Assembly (NCBI RefSeq): GCF_019039035.1
Contig: NZ_JAHNZT010000001.1
Span: forward strand, 584,049-648,048
Reading direction: 5' to 3'
Origin: Citreicoccus inhibens
GTDB lineage: Bacteria > Myxococcota > Myxococcia > Myxococcales > Myxococcaceae
Length of the DNA stretch: 64,000 nucleotides
The notes beneath the pieces are model-generated. The model saw only the letters and a program-made list of their open reading frames with translations. It was not told where the DNA came from and did no database searches. The position numbers and the translations under genes are program-made. Shown one piece after another: positions 10,793-20,106 of the stretch; the stretch's first letter is position 1, and every line of letters starts with the position of its first letter.

Positions 10793-11860
10793 ATGAGGGT
10801 TGGACGGGGCGCACTGTTGTTCGCATTGGCGCTGAGCGCGTGCAAGCCGCGCGCTGGCACGGAGGCGGATGCGGGCGCGGCTTCGGTGCCTGGCCGGCCC
10901 GGGACCGTGACGCTGCCCGGCTGCGAGACCCTGTTCCCCGCCGACGTGCGCGAGCTGACCCTCAACGGCTTCACCGTGAAGGAGTCTCGCGCGTGTCCGA
11001 CGTGCGGACCGGTGTGCACCTTCCGCTCGGCGGCGGAGCCCGAGACCACGGTGTCCATCGTCTATGACTGCCAGGAGCACTACGCCACCGCGGACCTCCA
11101 TGCGCTGCTCGAGCCCACGCTGAACGCGGGAGGCATCGAGGTGCCCGCCCTGGGACGCGCCGCGGCGCGCCGCAATCCAGTGCAGGGCATGACGCAGGTG
11201 GTGGCCTGGGATGATGACTCGCCCTGCGCCGTCGTCGTCACGTGGCTCGGAGGAGACACGGAGCGGGCGCTCGATGTGACGCGGCTCGCCCTGCAAGTTC
11301 ATTCGGATCCCGGGCGCGCCGCGCACCCCGCGTCCGCCGCGGAGGACACCGCGCTCACGGGCACAGGCGGCACTCCGCTCCCTGGCGCACCGACCGCGCT
11401 GGGCTCGCGCGAGGACACGCTTCTGCCTCCCGACGTTCCGACTCCGTCCGCCGCCCTCTCGCCGCCCGCGCCCGCACGCCGTCCGACCACGCCCGCGACT
11501 TCGGCGCCCGCGGTGCGCCCGAGTCTCGTTGACGCAGGCGCTCCCTCGAACGCCGTCCCCTCGGCGCCCGTGACGCCTTCGCGCGGAGGGGCCGTGCCCA
11601 CCGGAGGACGTGCGCTCGGCCTGGATGCGGGGACGGTTCTCGGAGTTCCCAGCGGCGTGCCGGCACCGCATCCCGTGACGCACCCTGTGCGCCCGACAGA
11701 GGAGACGGGGCGTGACGCGGGCGGGTTGGCTGCATCACCTCATGCCGTGAGTGCTCACGACGCGGGCTCGCATCTGGACGCAACACCGCCCCACGCACAG
11801 GTCGCCCCCCATCTGGCTGCCGACGCGGGAGCGCCTGCGTCCATCGGCGCGCACGAGTAG
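10793..11860 (+). CDS. Lipoprotein with long Pro/Ala/Thr-rich tail
   Basis: 355 aa. The lipobox LSAC places the lipidated cysteine at about residue 18. Residues 35-170 look globular, with a CPTCGPVCTF cysteine cluster and a VVAWDDDSPCAVVVTWLGG segment. Residues 175-355 are low complexity and rich in Pro, Ala, Thr and repeated DAG, probably a disordered tether. No family recognised. It is divergent from the barrel gene; a strong hairpin lies downstream before the next gene. Confidence 0.75.
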   Translation: MRVGRGALLFALALSACKPRAGTEADAGAASVPGRPGTVTLPGCETLFPADVRELTLNGFTVKESRACPTCGPVCTFRSAAEPETTVSIVYDCQEHYATADLHALLEPTLNAGGIEVPALGRAAARRNPVQGMTQVVAWDDDSPCAVVVTWLGGDTERALDVTRLALQVHSDPGRAAHPASAAEDTALTGTGGTPLPGAPTALGSREDTLLPPDVPTPSAALSPPAPARRPTTPATSAPAVRPSLVDAGAPSNAVPSAPVTPSRGGAVPTGGRALGLDAGTVLGVPSGVPAPHPVTHPVRPTEETGRDAGGLAASPHAVSAHDAGSHLDATPPHAQVAPHLAADAGAPASIGAHE

Positions 11861-12025
11861 TCGCGACGTCGAGACCTCGCGCCATGGGGCCTCCTTCGTG
11901 GCCCTGTTGCTCGCGAGACAACATGGGCTCGTCGAGGGGTTGCCCTCACGGCAACACGCCATGCCTGTCCTGCTGGCGGTCCTAGAGGGAGAAGGCACCA
12001 CGCGGTGATTCGGCACGCGCCCTGC

Positions 12026-12064
12026 TTTGGGTCCGGCCACGGCTCGATGAGCCGCGGACCCAAA
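12026..12064 (+). promoter_or_regulatory. Two-tier hairpin just upstream of the 730-aa protein gene
   Basis: TTTGGGTCCG (12026-12035) pairs perfectly with CGGACCCAAA (12055-12064). Inside it, CGGCTC (12040-12045) pairs with GAGCCG (12049-12054) around a GAT loop, leaving a 4-base bulge. The hairpin ends 11 bp before the ATG at 12076, so it borders the ribosome binding site. There is no T-run after it. It may be the terminator of the upstream lipoprotein gene or an RNA element controlling the operon that follows. Confidence 0.6.
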
Positions 12065-12075
12065 CAGGACGACAC

Positions 12076-14268
12076 ATGCATACGACCCTCGCCTCTCTCT
12101 TGAAGGCACGACCGCACCGCGTCTGGTGGGCGGGCGCCTCCGTGATGGCCCTGCTCCACAGCGCCACCGCGCTGGCCCAGACGTGCCCCACCCCCACGGT
12201 GGCCCTCTGCCAGCAGATGGACTTCCTGCAGAGCACCTGCGGACAGCAAAGCCAGACGAAGTGCGGCGACATCCTCTCCGCGGAATGGAAGAAGAAGCTC
12301 TCGACCTTCCCCAAGCGCTCGTCCCAGCTCCCGGCGTCCATGGGCGGCCAGGTCGTGACCACCAGCTACCTGGCGCGCGATCCATCCAAGGATCAGCTCT
12401 CCGGCCTGGAGGACACCTTCGCGGGCACCGTCCTCAAGAACCAGCAGCTCTATCGCAAGCAGTTCAAGAACCTCAACGAGGGAGACAAGCTCCAGCAGGA
12501 GCTGCTCACCAAGTGGGCTGGGAATGGCGAGGCCGTCGCCTCGTGCCAGGAATACGTCGACGAGAAATACAACGACTACAGCCGCTTCGAAGCGCGCGTG
12601 GGCCAGTTCGGTACGGACTACCTCGCCGTGTTCAACGCGGCCAATGCCGCGGAAGGCGGCATCTCGGACCGCAAGCTGTATGACCGCTCGGGCAACACGC
12701 TCGCGCCCATCTGGACGACGCAGCGGCTGGAGAAGAACGCGTACTACCTGTTCGCCCCCGGGCCCTACCCCGACGGGACCACGGCGTATGTCTTCAGCGA
12801 CAGCCTCGTGAAGCAGGTCAGCCCGAAGGGCCGCACGTGGTTCGTCGCCACGGACAAGTGGCACCAGACCCTGGCCACCGCGCTCGCCAACTATCACGTG
12901 GACGAGCTGAACGGACTCCAGGCGCAGCAGGAGGACTTCTCCGCGCTGCTCGATCGCCGGGCCCAGGCGTGGAGCTTCTACCAGGCCGAGCTGGCGCGCA
13001 TGAAGGCCGCGGACCAGGACCCCAAGGAGCTCAACCAGCTCACCGCCAAGAGCCTGTATGAGATGGACGCCGCCATCGAGCGCGGCCTCGAGGACGGCGC
13101 CAAGCAGGGCTGCCTCAACCTCGCCGCCAACACGAAGTGCGACTGGTCTCCGCGCCGCTACAAGAAGATGCTCGACGCGGCGATGTTCCCGCGCCGGCAG
13201 GCGGACTATCAGCGCTGCCTGACGCTCACCGCCAATGACTTCGGGCCGGACAGCTTCGTTCGCAACTCGGACAAGCTGGGCATCGATGGACTGAAGGGTG
13301 ACCGCACCCTCAACGTGGCCCTGCTGGATGACTACCTCACGCGCTATGCCGCCCAGCTCGTGGGCATGCTCACGCCGGTCGATCCCTCCACCGGCCTGCG
13401 CCGCGCTGGCGCCGAGCGCAGCGGCAACAGCCTCCTGGGCAACGACACCTTCGGGCTCGCGTATGACTATGCCGGAGGCTGGGGGCTGGACTTCGGCGCC
13501 GCGCCCCTGGGCATCAACTCAGCCGGTCCGCGGATGTGTGACGCGAACCTGCGCCTGTATGGACGCTTCACCGCGAACGCCGTCGTCTTCGGCGGCCGTG
13601 CCGAGGTCATCAACGCGAGCGCCCTGGGGGAGACCGAGACCGCCAGCGTGCACCTGCAGGCCAACCTGCGCGTGCTGGGCATGGACATCGCGCCCTTCCC
13701 GTACGATCAGCACTTCCCCGCGCGCTTCAACGTCTCGGCGAGCCCGTCCCGCGCTGGCACCATCTTCTCGGCCAGCGGCACCTACGTCGTCGTCTTCATC
13801 CCGGTCACGGTGACCGCGGGCCTGAACGGCGCCGTGGGCCTGCAGCTCGGCCTCAACGGTGGCGTGGCGCGCGACTGCGTCAATGACACCGTGGGCGTGG
13901 ACCTCAATGGAAACGTCACGCCGTTCGCGCGACTGGATGCGCTCGCCTCCGTGACCGTGGGGCTGCCGGGGATCGCCGCCGCGGGCATCATGGGCACCCT
14001 GAACCTGGTGCGCGCGGACATCCCGCTCACGGGCCAGTTGGGCCTGTACGTCACCTCGCCGTCGCACCCCACGTTCCCGTCCATGCTCGTGCTGCACACG
14101 GGCACGTCCATGGGGCTGAACCTGGAGGCGCTGTCGGGCCGGGTCGTCGTCTTCGCCACGCTCGGCCCCTACTACGGTGAGCTCGAGCTGGCCTCGTGGG
14201 CGGGCCTCGCCTACCACACGACGCTGTTCAACGACTCGTTCGAGACGCCGCTGGCCTCGCTCCGCTAG
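12076..14268 (+). CDS. Large exported protein of unknown function
   Basis: 730 aa with an N-terminal signal peptide (cleavage near residue 35, ALAQT). The N-terminal half is helical and charged, with several cysteine pairs (CPTPTVALC, CGQQSQTKC, CLNLAANTKC). From about residue 470 the protein is beta-rich and glycine-rich, with long alternating strands (VHLQANLRVLGMDIAPF, YVVVFIPVTVTAGLNGAV). No named family is recognised. It is the first gene of a plus-strand block with the next three (gaps 88, 37 and 21 bp), so it probably works with the HEAT-repeat and HAF-repeat proteins in the cell envelope. Confidence 0.8.
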   Translation: MHTTLASLLKARPHRVWWAGASVMALLHSATALAQTCPTPTVALCQQMDFLQSTCGQQSQTKCGDILSAEWKKKLSTFPKRSSQLPASMGGQVVTTSYLARDPSKDQLSGLEDTFAGTVLKNQQLYRKQFKNLNEGDKLQQELLTKWAGNGEAVASCQEYVDEKYNDYSRFEARVGQFGTDYLAVFNAANAAEGGISDRKLYDRSGNTLAPIWTTQRLEKNAYYLFAPGPYPDGTTAYVFSDSLVKQVSPKGRTWFVATDKWHQTLATALANYHVDELNGLQAQQEDFSALLDRRAQAWSFYQAELARMKAADQDPKELNQLTAKSLYEMDAAIERGLEDGAKQGCLNLAANTKCDWSPRRYKKMLDAAMFPRRQADYQRCLTLTANDFGPDSFVRNSDKLGIDGLKGDRTLNVALLDDYLTRYAAQLVGMLTPVDPSTGLRRAGAERSGNSLLGNDTFGLAYDYAGGWGLDFGAAPLGINSAGPRMCDANLRLYGRFTANAVVFGGRAEVINASALGETETASVHLQANLRVLGMDIAPFPYDQHFPARFNVSASPSRAGTIFSASGTYVVVFIPVTVTAGLNGAVGLQLGLNGGVARDCVNDTVGVDLNGNVTPFARLDALASVTVGLPGIAAAGIMGTLNLVRADIPLTGQLGLYVTSPSHPTFPSMLVLHTGTSMGLNLEALSGRVVVFATLGPYYGELELASWAGLAYHTTLFNDSFETPLASLR

Positions 14269-14356
14269 CGGCTGCTCCGCAGTCGCAGTCCCTGGCCCCG
14301 GAGCGCTCCCTCGCGCTCCGGGGCCCCTGCCCCACCGCATCGCCCGAGGACCTCCC

Positions 14357-16264
14357 ATGCTCCGCAATTCCTCTCTTGTCGCCCTCGTGGCGGCCACCGT
14401 GCTGTTCGCCCTGGGGATTGTCTTCTTCCCCCGCCTGGGCCTGGACTCCGCTCGCGCGCCGACAGGCTTCGCGGTGAAACCAGACTGGGTGCCCGGCACG
14501 CGCTATGCCTATGCGCTGCATTGGCAGAGCCTCCAGCGCGTCCCCAGCCTGCTGCCTCAGGGCCAAGGGAATCCCTCGCTGATGGAGGCCCAGCTGCGGC
14601 TCTCCGGCACGCTCGTGCTGAGCGCCCTCGAGCGCAATGACGACGGCTTCGTCCTCGGTGCCTCGCTCGAGGACCTGACGGAGCACGCGCTGGAGTTCCA
14701 GGGCCAGGAGGTCTTGCCGGACGATGCCTCCGTCGCCGCGGCCTTCCACGGGCACGAGGCGTGGGTGGAGCTGAGCCCGCAGGGCACGCTCCGCGCCATT
14801 CGCTTCGCCCCGGACGCACCGGAGCTCTTCAAGCAATCACTCCAATGGCTCATCACCGAGACGTTTCCCTCGCTCCCCACCACCCCGGAGCAAGCGCGCG
14901 CCGGAGCATGGGACTCGGCCGAGGCCACGGCCCTGGGCCATGTGTCCGCGCATTACGCGGTGGCTCCTGATGCGTCGCTGACGCTGCGCCGCACGCGAGG
15001 CCTCTACACCCAGTTCCACAGCGCGCCCGCCGGAGTACCGCCGCACGCGGTGACCTCCGAGGCCCGCTTCACCTTCGCGCCCGAAGGGCACCTGACCGAC
15101 GTCATCCATCACGAGGCGGTGCGCGCCGAGGAGGAAGACGGCCTGGATACGCGCGAGGTCTTCCAGCTCCACCTGCGCGCGGTGACGCGCTTCGAGCCCA
15201 CGGGCAAGTTGGACCTCGCGTCGCGCTCCGAGGTGCGCCAACCCGGCGCGCTGTACACGTCCGCGGACGCCGAGCAGAAGCTGCTGACCCAGCGCGCGGA
15301 CGGGTTGACCTTCGACACGCTGCTCAACGACCTGTTCACCCACGGCAACGCGGGAGAGATGCCCGAGAATGGCCGCTGGCTGTGGCGCGCCACGGGCTTG
15401 CTGATGCTCCATCCCGAGCGATGCAAGGAATTGGCGGTCTACTTCCAGGACCCGGGGACCGAGCCCTCGGGACAAGCGCTGGTGCTCGACCTGCTCGTGG
15501 GCGCGGGCCACGCCGAGGCCCAGGCCGAGCTGCGCCGCCTCGTGGATGACCCCGCCGCGCGCCGCACGCCCGAGGCCCATGGGCTGCTCTTCCAGCGCCT
15601 GGGGCTCGTTGCGCACCCGACTCCCGAGACCGCGGACTTCATCGCCCACCACCTCGCCGCGGCCATCGCGCAGAGCGACACGGGCCTGCGCGACGCCAGC
15701 GCTCATTCGCTCGGCGCGGTGGTGGGGCATCTGAGCGTGGACGCGGATCCAACCGTGGTGGCGCGCTACAACCAGGTGCTGACGGAGGGGCTCGCCAGCG
15801 CGGCGACGCCCGACGCGCAGCGCACGTATCTGCGAGCCCTGGGCAACGCGGGCCTCGCCGAGAACATCGCGCGCGTGCTCCCCTTCGCCGACGCGGCCGA
15901 CCCGGGCGTGCGCGAGTCCACCGCCGCGGCCCTGCGCAAGACGCCCAGCCCCGACGCCACCGCCACGCTCCTGCAACTGGCGCGCGCGCCCGAGCAGCGC
16001 GTGCAGGCCGCGGCGCTCGACTCGCTGCGGGAGCATCCGCTCGATGCGACCTCGCTCACGATGCTGCGCGACGTCGTGGTGGGCGGCGCGCTGCGCCCCG
16101 GCTCCGAGTCGCTCGTGGCGACGCTGCTGGAGCGCCGGCTCGACGGCGGCCCCGTCGTCGTCCAGGCCCTCCAGGCCCTGTCCCTGCGCGCGCGCCAGGA
16201 CCCCGTCCTGCGCGCCCGCGTGCTCCAGCTCCTCGCGCGGGCGGCCCTGGTGGCCTCGCGCTGA
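14357..16264 (+). CDS. Exported HEAT-repeat protein resembling the lipovitellin N-terminal module
   Basis: 635 aa from the ATG at 14357; the frame is open further upstream but that would overlap the previous gene. A signal anchor (VALVAATVLFALGIVFF) is followed by a beta-rich region of about 300 aa (PGTRYAYALHW, LRLSGTLVLSALE, LYTQFHSAP). A helical HEAT-like region from about 370 to the end follows, with repeats such as GLRDASAHSLGAVV and PGVRESTAAALRKTP. The order beta-barrel then alpha-solenoid recalls the vitellogenin/MTP lipid-transfer N-terminal module. That resemblance is by pattern only and needs a profile search. If correct, it suggests lipid handling in the envelope. Confidence 0.75.
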   Translation: MLRNSSLVALVAATVLFALGIVFFPRLGLDSARAPTGFAVKPDWVPGTRYAYALHWQSLQRVPSLLPQGQGNPSLMEAQLRLSGTLVLSALERNDDGFVLGASLEDLTEHALEFQGQEVLPDDASVAAAFHGHEAWVELSPQGTLRAIRFAPDAPELFKQSLQWLITETFPSLPTTPEQARAGAWDSAEATALGHVSAHYAVAPDASLTLRRTRGLYTQFHSAPAGVPPHAVTSEARFTFAPEGHLTDVIHHEAVRAEEEDGLDTREVFQLHLRAVTRFEPTGKLDLASRSEVRQPGALYTSADAEQKLLTQRADGLTFDTLLNDLFTHGNAGEMPENGRWLWRATGLLMLHPERCKELAVYFQDPGTEPSGQALVLDLLVGAGHAEAQAELRRLVDDPAARRTPEAHGLLFQRLGLVAHPTPETADFIAHHLAAAIAQSDTGLRDASAHSLGAVVGHLSVDADPTVVARYNQVLTEGLASAATPDAQRTYLRALGNAGLAENIARVLPFADAADPGVRESTAAALRKTPSPDATATLLQLARAPEQRVQAAALDSLREHPLDATSLTMLRDVVVGGALRPGSESLVATLLERRLDGGPVVVQALQALSLRARQDPVLRARVLQLLARAALVASR

Positions 16265-16301
16265 GTCCGCAGTCCCACTCCCGCCTCATGACGGACCTCG
16301 C

Positions 16302-18077
16302 ATGAAACCTAGACCTCTCTCGCTCCTCCCTGGCCTGTTGCTCTCGGCGCTGGTGCTCTCCAGCACCTCGCGCGCGAGCCCAGCCGATGACCTCATCCGT
16401 GGCGCCGGCCTGCGCGTCAATCACGCCACGGTGACCTTTGACAACCACGCGTACAGCGCGACGGACTATGTGATTGCCAAGCCGGCCGGCACGCTGAACT
16501 TGGTCCTGAAGGCACAGGACTTCGGCTTCGCGTCCGACCTCGTGGTTCACATGACGGGCGCGCGCTCCGGCGACACCGTGACGTGGGACTTCGACGACTG
16601 GCTGCCCACGCCCTATGACCTGGGCGGCTTCTACTCCTTGAAGCGTGTCTACGGGCACCTCGTGGCGAACGTGGAGCTGGTGCACGGCACCGACGCGCCC
16701 TCCTGCGGCACCGCGCTGTGCCCCTACAACGTGCGGCTGCGGCTCGGCGGGGGGACGTGGCTGCGCGTGGCGGGGAGCGGGCCGTTCTGGCACCCCAGCT
16801 TCGACGAGGCCGTCTCCGTCTCCACCTTCACCGCGTTCGGAGGGCTGCCGCGCCCTCGCCTGTCCGGACTCACCCTGCTGCGCCCCACGCGCTATTGCCT
16901 GGGCAGCGCGCCCACGTACTTCTCCGGCGAGGTGACGCTCAGCACTCCGGCGCCCACGGGCGGAGCCTGGGTGGACTTCACCAGCAGCTATGGCGCGGGG
17001 GTCTCCGTGGCGGGCCTGTACCTGGCCCAGGGGCTGACGCGTGGCCGCTTCGACGTGCGCGTGGCACCGGGCTTCGAGGGGAGCGCGCGACTGACCGCCT
17101 CGTCCGGCGGCGCGATGGCCTCCGAACTGGTGGAGATGAAGCAGAGCCCCCTCTGCTTCAAGTCCCCCGACTGGCTGAACATCAAGGCGGTGCTGTGCGA
17201 GAAGTGTCTGCTCGTGCGCGGTGTCAACGCGCGCGGCGACGTGCTGGGCCAGCAGGCCGGCTCGGACGTCGTGGTGACCGCGCAGGGGACGACCCTCAGC
17301 CTCGCCAAGCTCATGGGCGCGGAGCGCGTGGATGGCTCGCGGCTCAATGCCTGGGGTCAGGTGACGGGCACTGCCCTCATCAACGGCACGGCACAGTCGT
17401 TCCTCCTCGACACCTCGAACCTCAAGACGAAGCCCACCGTGTTGAAGCCGGGCACGGCGCTCGGGCTCAACGACGTGGGCACCGTGGTGGGTTCGCTGAC
17501 GGAGGGCAAGACGACGCGAGCCTTCCTCTTCGATGGGCAAGAGGTGCGGTCGCTGCCGCTCCAGGCCGAGTGGAGCACCGCGGTCGCGGTGAACAACCGC
17601 GGCGTCGTGGCGGGCAGCTATGACAACGGCAAGGGGCACCGCGCGTTCCGCGCGTACCTCGACACCGCCGAGGACCTGGGCGACCTGGGCGGCGGAGAGA
17701 GCGAGGCGCGCGCCCTCAATGAGCAGGGTGTGGTGGTGGGCACCGCGAAGACCGAGAAGGGAACGTGGACCGCCTTCCTGTCGCGGCCCAAGGAGGGCCT
17801 CAAGGACCTGGGCTCGCTGTCGAAGCTTCCGTTCAGCGTGGCGACCGCCATCAACTCGGCGGGCTGGGTGGTGGGCACCTCGCACGACGGCAAGCCCGAC
17901 GGCACGCGCCGCGCGTTCCTCTACACCCCCGCCGAGGGCCTCATCGACCTCACCTCGCGCGTCTGGCCCGACGCGAAGCTGACCGTGCTGGAGGCGCTCG
18001 ACCTCGATGACGCCGGACAAGTGCTCGTCCGTGCCCAGCGCGATGGCCAAGTCGGCTTCTACCTGCTCGCTCCCTGA
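16302..18077 (+). CDS. Exported HAF-repeat protein
   Basis: 591 aa from the ATG at 16302. A signal peptide (LLPGLLLSALVLSSTSRA) is followed by about 270 aa of beta-rich sequence without a recognised family. From about residue 300 there are about six repeats of the HAF type (GVNARGDVLGQ, ALGLNDVGTVVGS, AVNNRGVVAGSY, ALNEQGVVVGTA, AINSAGWVVGTS, ALDLDDAGQVLV). These repeats form a beta-propeller or related fold and are found in extracellular proteins. The gene follows the HEAT-repeat gene by 37 bp. Confidence 0.82.
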   Translation: MKPRPLSLLPGLLLSALVLSSTSRASPADDLIRGAGLRVNHATVTFDNHAYSATDYVIAKPAGTLNLVLKAQDFGFASDLVVHMTGARSGDTVTWDFDDWLPTPYDLGGFYSLKRVYGHLVANVELVHGTDAPSCGTALCPYNVRLRLGGGTWLRVAGSGPFWHPSFDEAVSVSTFTAFGGLPRPRLSGLTLLRPTRYCLGSAPTYFSGEVTLSTPAPTGGAWVDFTSSYGAGVSVAGLYLAQGLTRGRFDVRVAPGFEGSARLTASSGGAMASELVEMKQSPLCFKSPDWLNIKAVLCEKCLLVRGVNARGDVLGQQAGSDVVVTAQGTTLSLAKLMGAERVDGSRLNAWGQVTGTALINGTAQSFLLDTSNLKTKPTVLKPGTALGLNDVGTVVGSLTEGKTTRAFLFDGQEVRSLPLQAEWSTAVAVNNRGVVAGSYDNGKGHRAFRAYLDTAEDLGDLGGGESEARALNEQGVVVGTAKTEKGTWTAFLSRPKEGLKDLGSLSKLPFSVATAINSAGWVVGTSHDGKPDGTRRAFLYTPAEGLIDLTSRVWPDAKLTVLEALDLDDAGQVLVRAQRDGQVGFYLLAP

Positions 18078-18098
18078 CACCTTCCCGGTACTCCTTCC

Positions 18099-18800
18099 AT
18101 GAAGAACTCTCTTCTGAACTGCATTCTCTTGGTGGCGGCCAGCGCGGTGATTGCATCGGGCTGCAACGGCTGCGGTGGCGGCTCCACCTGTGACAACTCC
18201 CGCATCGCGCAGCAGGGTGGATGCTGCCGCACCGACAGCGCCACGCCCTGCGATGGCTCGCTCACCTGCAACAATGGCGCGTGCACGCCCTGCGGCGCCG
18301 CGGGGCAGCAGTGCTGCAACACCGGCGTGACGGAGACGTGCGCGGCGGGCCTGAGCTGTGAACTCCAGTCGAGCGGCCTGCACACCTGCAACGACTGCGG
18401 CGGACTCAACGAGCGCTGCTGCCAGGGCAACCGCTGCGAGAACACCTTCACGTGCAACACGGACACGAATCGCTGCATCAGCGCGGCCTCGGTCCACTGC
18501 ACCGGTGGTGCCAACCACTACGTGATTGGCGTGAGGGACAGTCAGCTCTGCGGCCAGAGCACCCTGGACATCAACGCCGATACGCCCGAGCAGGCGTTGG
18601 AGTGCGCGCGCACCATGCCCCTGCCACCGGGCGGCACGCTCATCCCCGCCCCGGCCGTGCTCCAGACGTTCTCGATGTGCTTGTCCACCACGACCATGGG
18701 AGTGCAGCGGCGCAACATCCGCGCGTTCAGTGACTACGACGCGCGCCAGTGCGCCTTGAACACCTGCGAGAACTGCACCGACGCCCGCTTCGACTGCTGA
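18099..18800 (+). CDS. Cysteine-rich lipoprotein
   Basis: 233 aa. The lipobox region is IASGC (cysteine about residue 22). Residues 22-130 contain more than twenty cysteines in short spacings (GGCCRTDS, QQCCNTG, ERCCQGN), as in small disulfide-knotted extracellular modules. The C-terminal 100 aa contain a globular part with several more cysteines. No enzyme motif. It is the last gene of the four-gene envelope block, and a hairpin follows. Confidence 0.78.
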   Translation: MKNSLLNCILLVAASAVIASGCNGCGGGSTCDNSRIAQQGGCCRTDSATPCDGSLTCNNGACTPCGAAGQQCCNTGVTETCAAGLSCELQSSGLHTCNDCGGLNERCCQGNRCENTFTCNTDTNRCISAASVHCTGGANHYVIGVRDSQLCGQSTLDINADTPEQALECARTMPLPPGGTLIPAPAVLQTFSMCLSTTTMGVQRRNIRAFSDYDARQCALNTCENCTDARFDC

Positions 18801-18832
18801 AGCGCCCTTCCCGCCCACGTCCCGACGGAATG

Positions 18833-18850
18833 CTGACAGCCTGCTGTCAG
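18833..18850 (+). terminator. Hairpin terminator after the Cys-rich lipoprotein gene
   Basis: CTGACAG (18833-18839) and CTGTCAG (18844-18850) form a perfect 7-bp stem with a 4-base loop, 33 bp after the stop codon. There is no T-run, which is usual in this high-GC genome, so termination strength is uncertain. Confidence 0.5.
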
Positions 18851-18921
18851 GAAGAGGGCGATACGGATATGTCTCCGTCGCTGGCGGCGGTGTGCGTCAG
18901 TGACGGGGACTGGGAACGGGA

Positions 18922-20106
18922 ATGGTGAAGCGGAACTCCGGAGTGATGGGCCCCCGCGCGCTCAATCGCGCGCTGCTCGCTCGGCAGTTGCTGTTGCGGC
19001 GTGCGCGGCGCTCCGCGCTGGAGACCATCGAGCACCTCGTGGGCATGCAGGCCCAGGTACCCAATCCTCCCTACGTGGGGCTGTGGACACGGCTGGAGCG
19101 CTTCACGCAGGACGAGCTGTCACAGCTCGTCCTCGCGCGGCAGGTGGTGCGCATCGTGATGATGCGCAGCACCATCCACCTGGTCTCCTCGCGGGACTGC
19201 CTGGCGCTGCGCCCCGTGCTCCAGGGCTTCCTGGAGCGGGCCATGCTTGGGAGCCGCCACGGCAAGGGCATCGCGGGCATCGACGCCGCCGAGCTCATGG
19301 CGGCCGGACGCGCGCTCATCGAGGAGCGCCCGCTCACCCTCGCCGAGCAGGGCGCGAAGCTGGCGGAGCGCTGGCCGAACGCGGAGCCCACGGCGCTCGC
19401 CCAGGCCATCCGCACCTGGGTCCCCTCCGTGCAGGTGCCCCCCCGAGGACTCTGGGGCGGCAGCGGACAGGCCCAGGTCACGTCCGTCGAGGCGTGGCTC
19501 GGACAGCCCCTGGGCACGGACACCGCGCCGGACGCCCTGGTGCTGCGCTATCTGGCCGCCTTCGGGCCCGCGACCGTCAAGGACGTCCAGCTCTGGTCCG
19601 GGTTGACGCGACTGCGCGAGGTCACCGAGCGGCTCAAACCCCAGCTCCGTGTCTTTCACGACGAGCACGGCGACGAGCTGCTCGACCTCCCCGATGCGCC
19701 CCGCCCCGATGAGGACACCCCTGCTCCGGTGCGATTCATCGCCGAGTTCGACAACCTGACGCTCTCGCACGAGGACCGCTCGCGGGTCATCTCCGCGGAG
19801 GACCGCTCGCGCATCGCGACCCTCAACGGCATCGTGCCCGGACTCATCCTGGTGGACGGCTTCGTCGAGGGGACCTGGAAGCTGGAGCGCCAACGCACCG
19901 CCGCCACGCTGCACATCCTGCCGTTCCGTCCCTTGACGGCTTCGGACCGAACGGCCCTCGCGGACGAGGGCGCGAAGCTGCTCGCGTTCCTCGCCGGGGA
20001 CGCTCCGGCTCAGGACGTGCGGTTCGGCGCGGAGAAGCGCTCCGCGCCGCCCCAGCCTAAAGCGTCTGCAAGTACTCCACGAGGTCGTCCAGCTCGGCGG
20101 AGTTGA
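18922..20106 (+). CDS. AlkZ-like winged-helix DNA glycosylase (HTH_42 family)
   Basis: 394 aa. The N-terminus has the family pattern of LARQLLLRRA followed by VGMQAQVPNPPYVGLW. The Gln-Ala-Gln at 43-45 matches the QxQ catalytic motif of AlkZ-type glycosylases, which remove bulky alkylated bases or unhook interstrand crosslinks. IRIVMMRSTIHLVS-type and LPFRPL-type segments also match the family. The last 50 bp overlap the end of the convergent cytochrome lipoprotein gene. Family members with QxQ often sit in antibiotic clusters as self-resistance genes; no such cluster is visible here. The family is confident, the substrate is inferred. Confidence 0.85.
   Translation: MVKRNSGVMGPRALNRALLARQLLLRRARRSALETIEHLVGMQAQVPNPPYVGLWTRLERFTQDELSQLVLARQVVRIVMMRSTIHLVSSRDCLALRPVLQGFLERAMLGSRHGKGIAGIDAAELMAAGRALIEERPLTLAEQGAKLAERWPNAEPTALAQAIRTWVPSVQVPPRGLWGGSGQAQVTSVEAWLGQPLGTDTAPDALVLRYLAAFGPATVKDVQLWSGLTRLREVTERLKPQLRVFHDEHGDELLDLPDAPRPDEDTPAPVRFIAEFDNLTLSHEDRSRVISAEDRSRIATLNGIVPGLILVDGFVEGTWKLERQRTAATLHILPFRPLTASDRTALADEGAKLLAFLAGDAPAQDVRFGAEKRSAPPQPKASASTPRGRPARRS

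Noticed and set aside
16056-18818. 920-codon open frame on the minus strand across three plus-strand genes
   Set aside because: The product is Arg/His/Ala/Gly-rich with no domain. The plus-strand genes have signal peptides and repeat families and explain the region.
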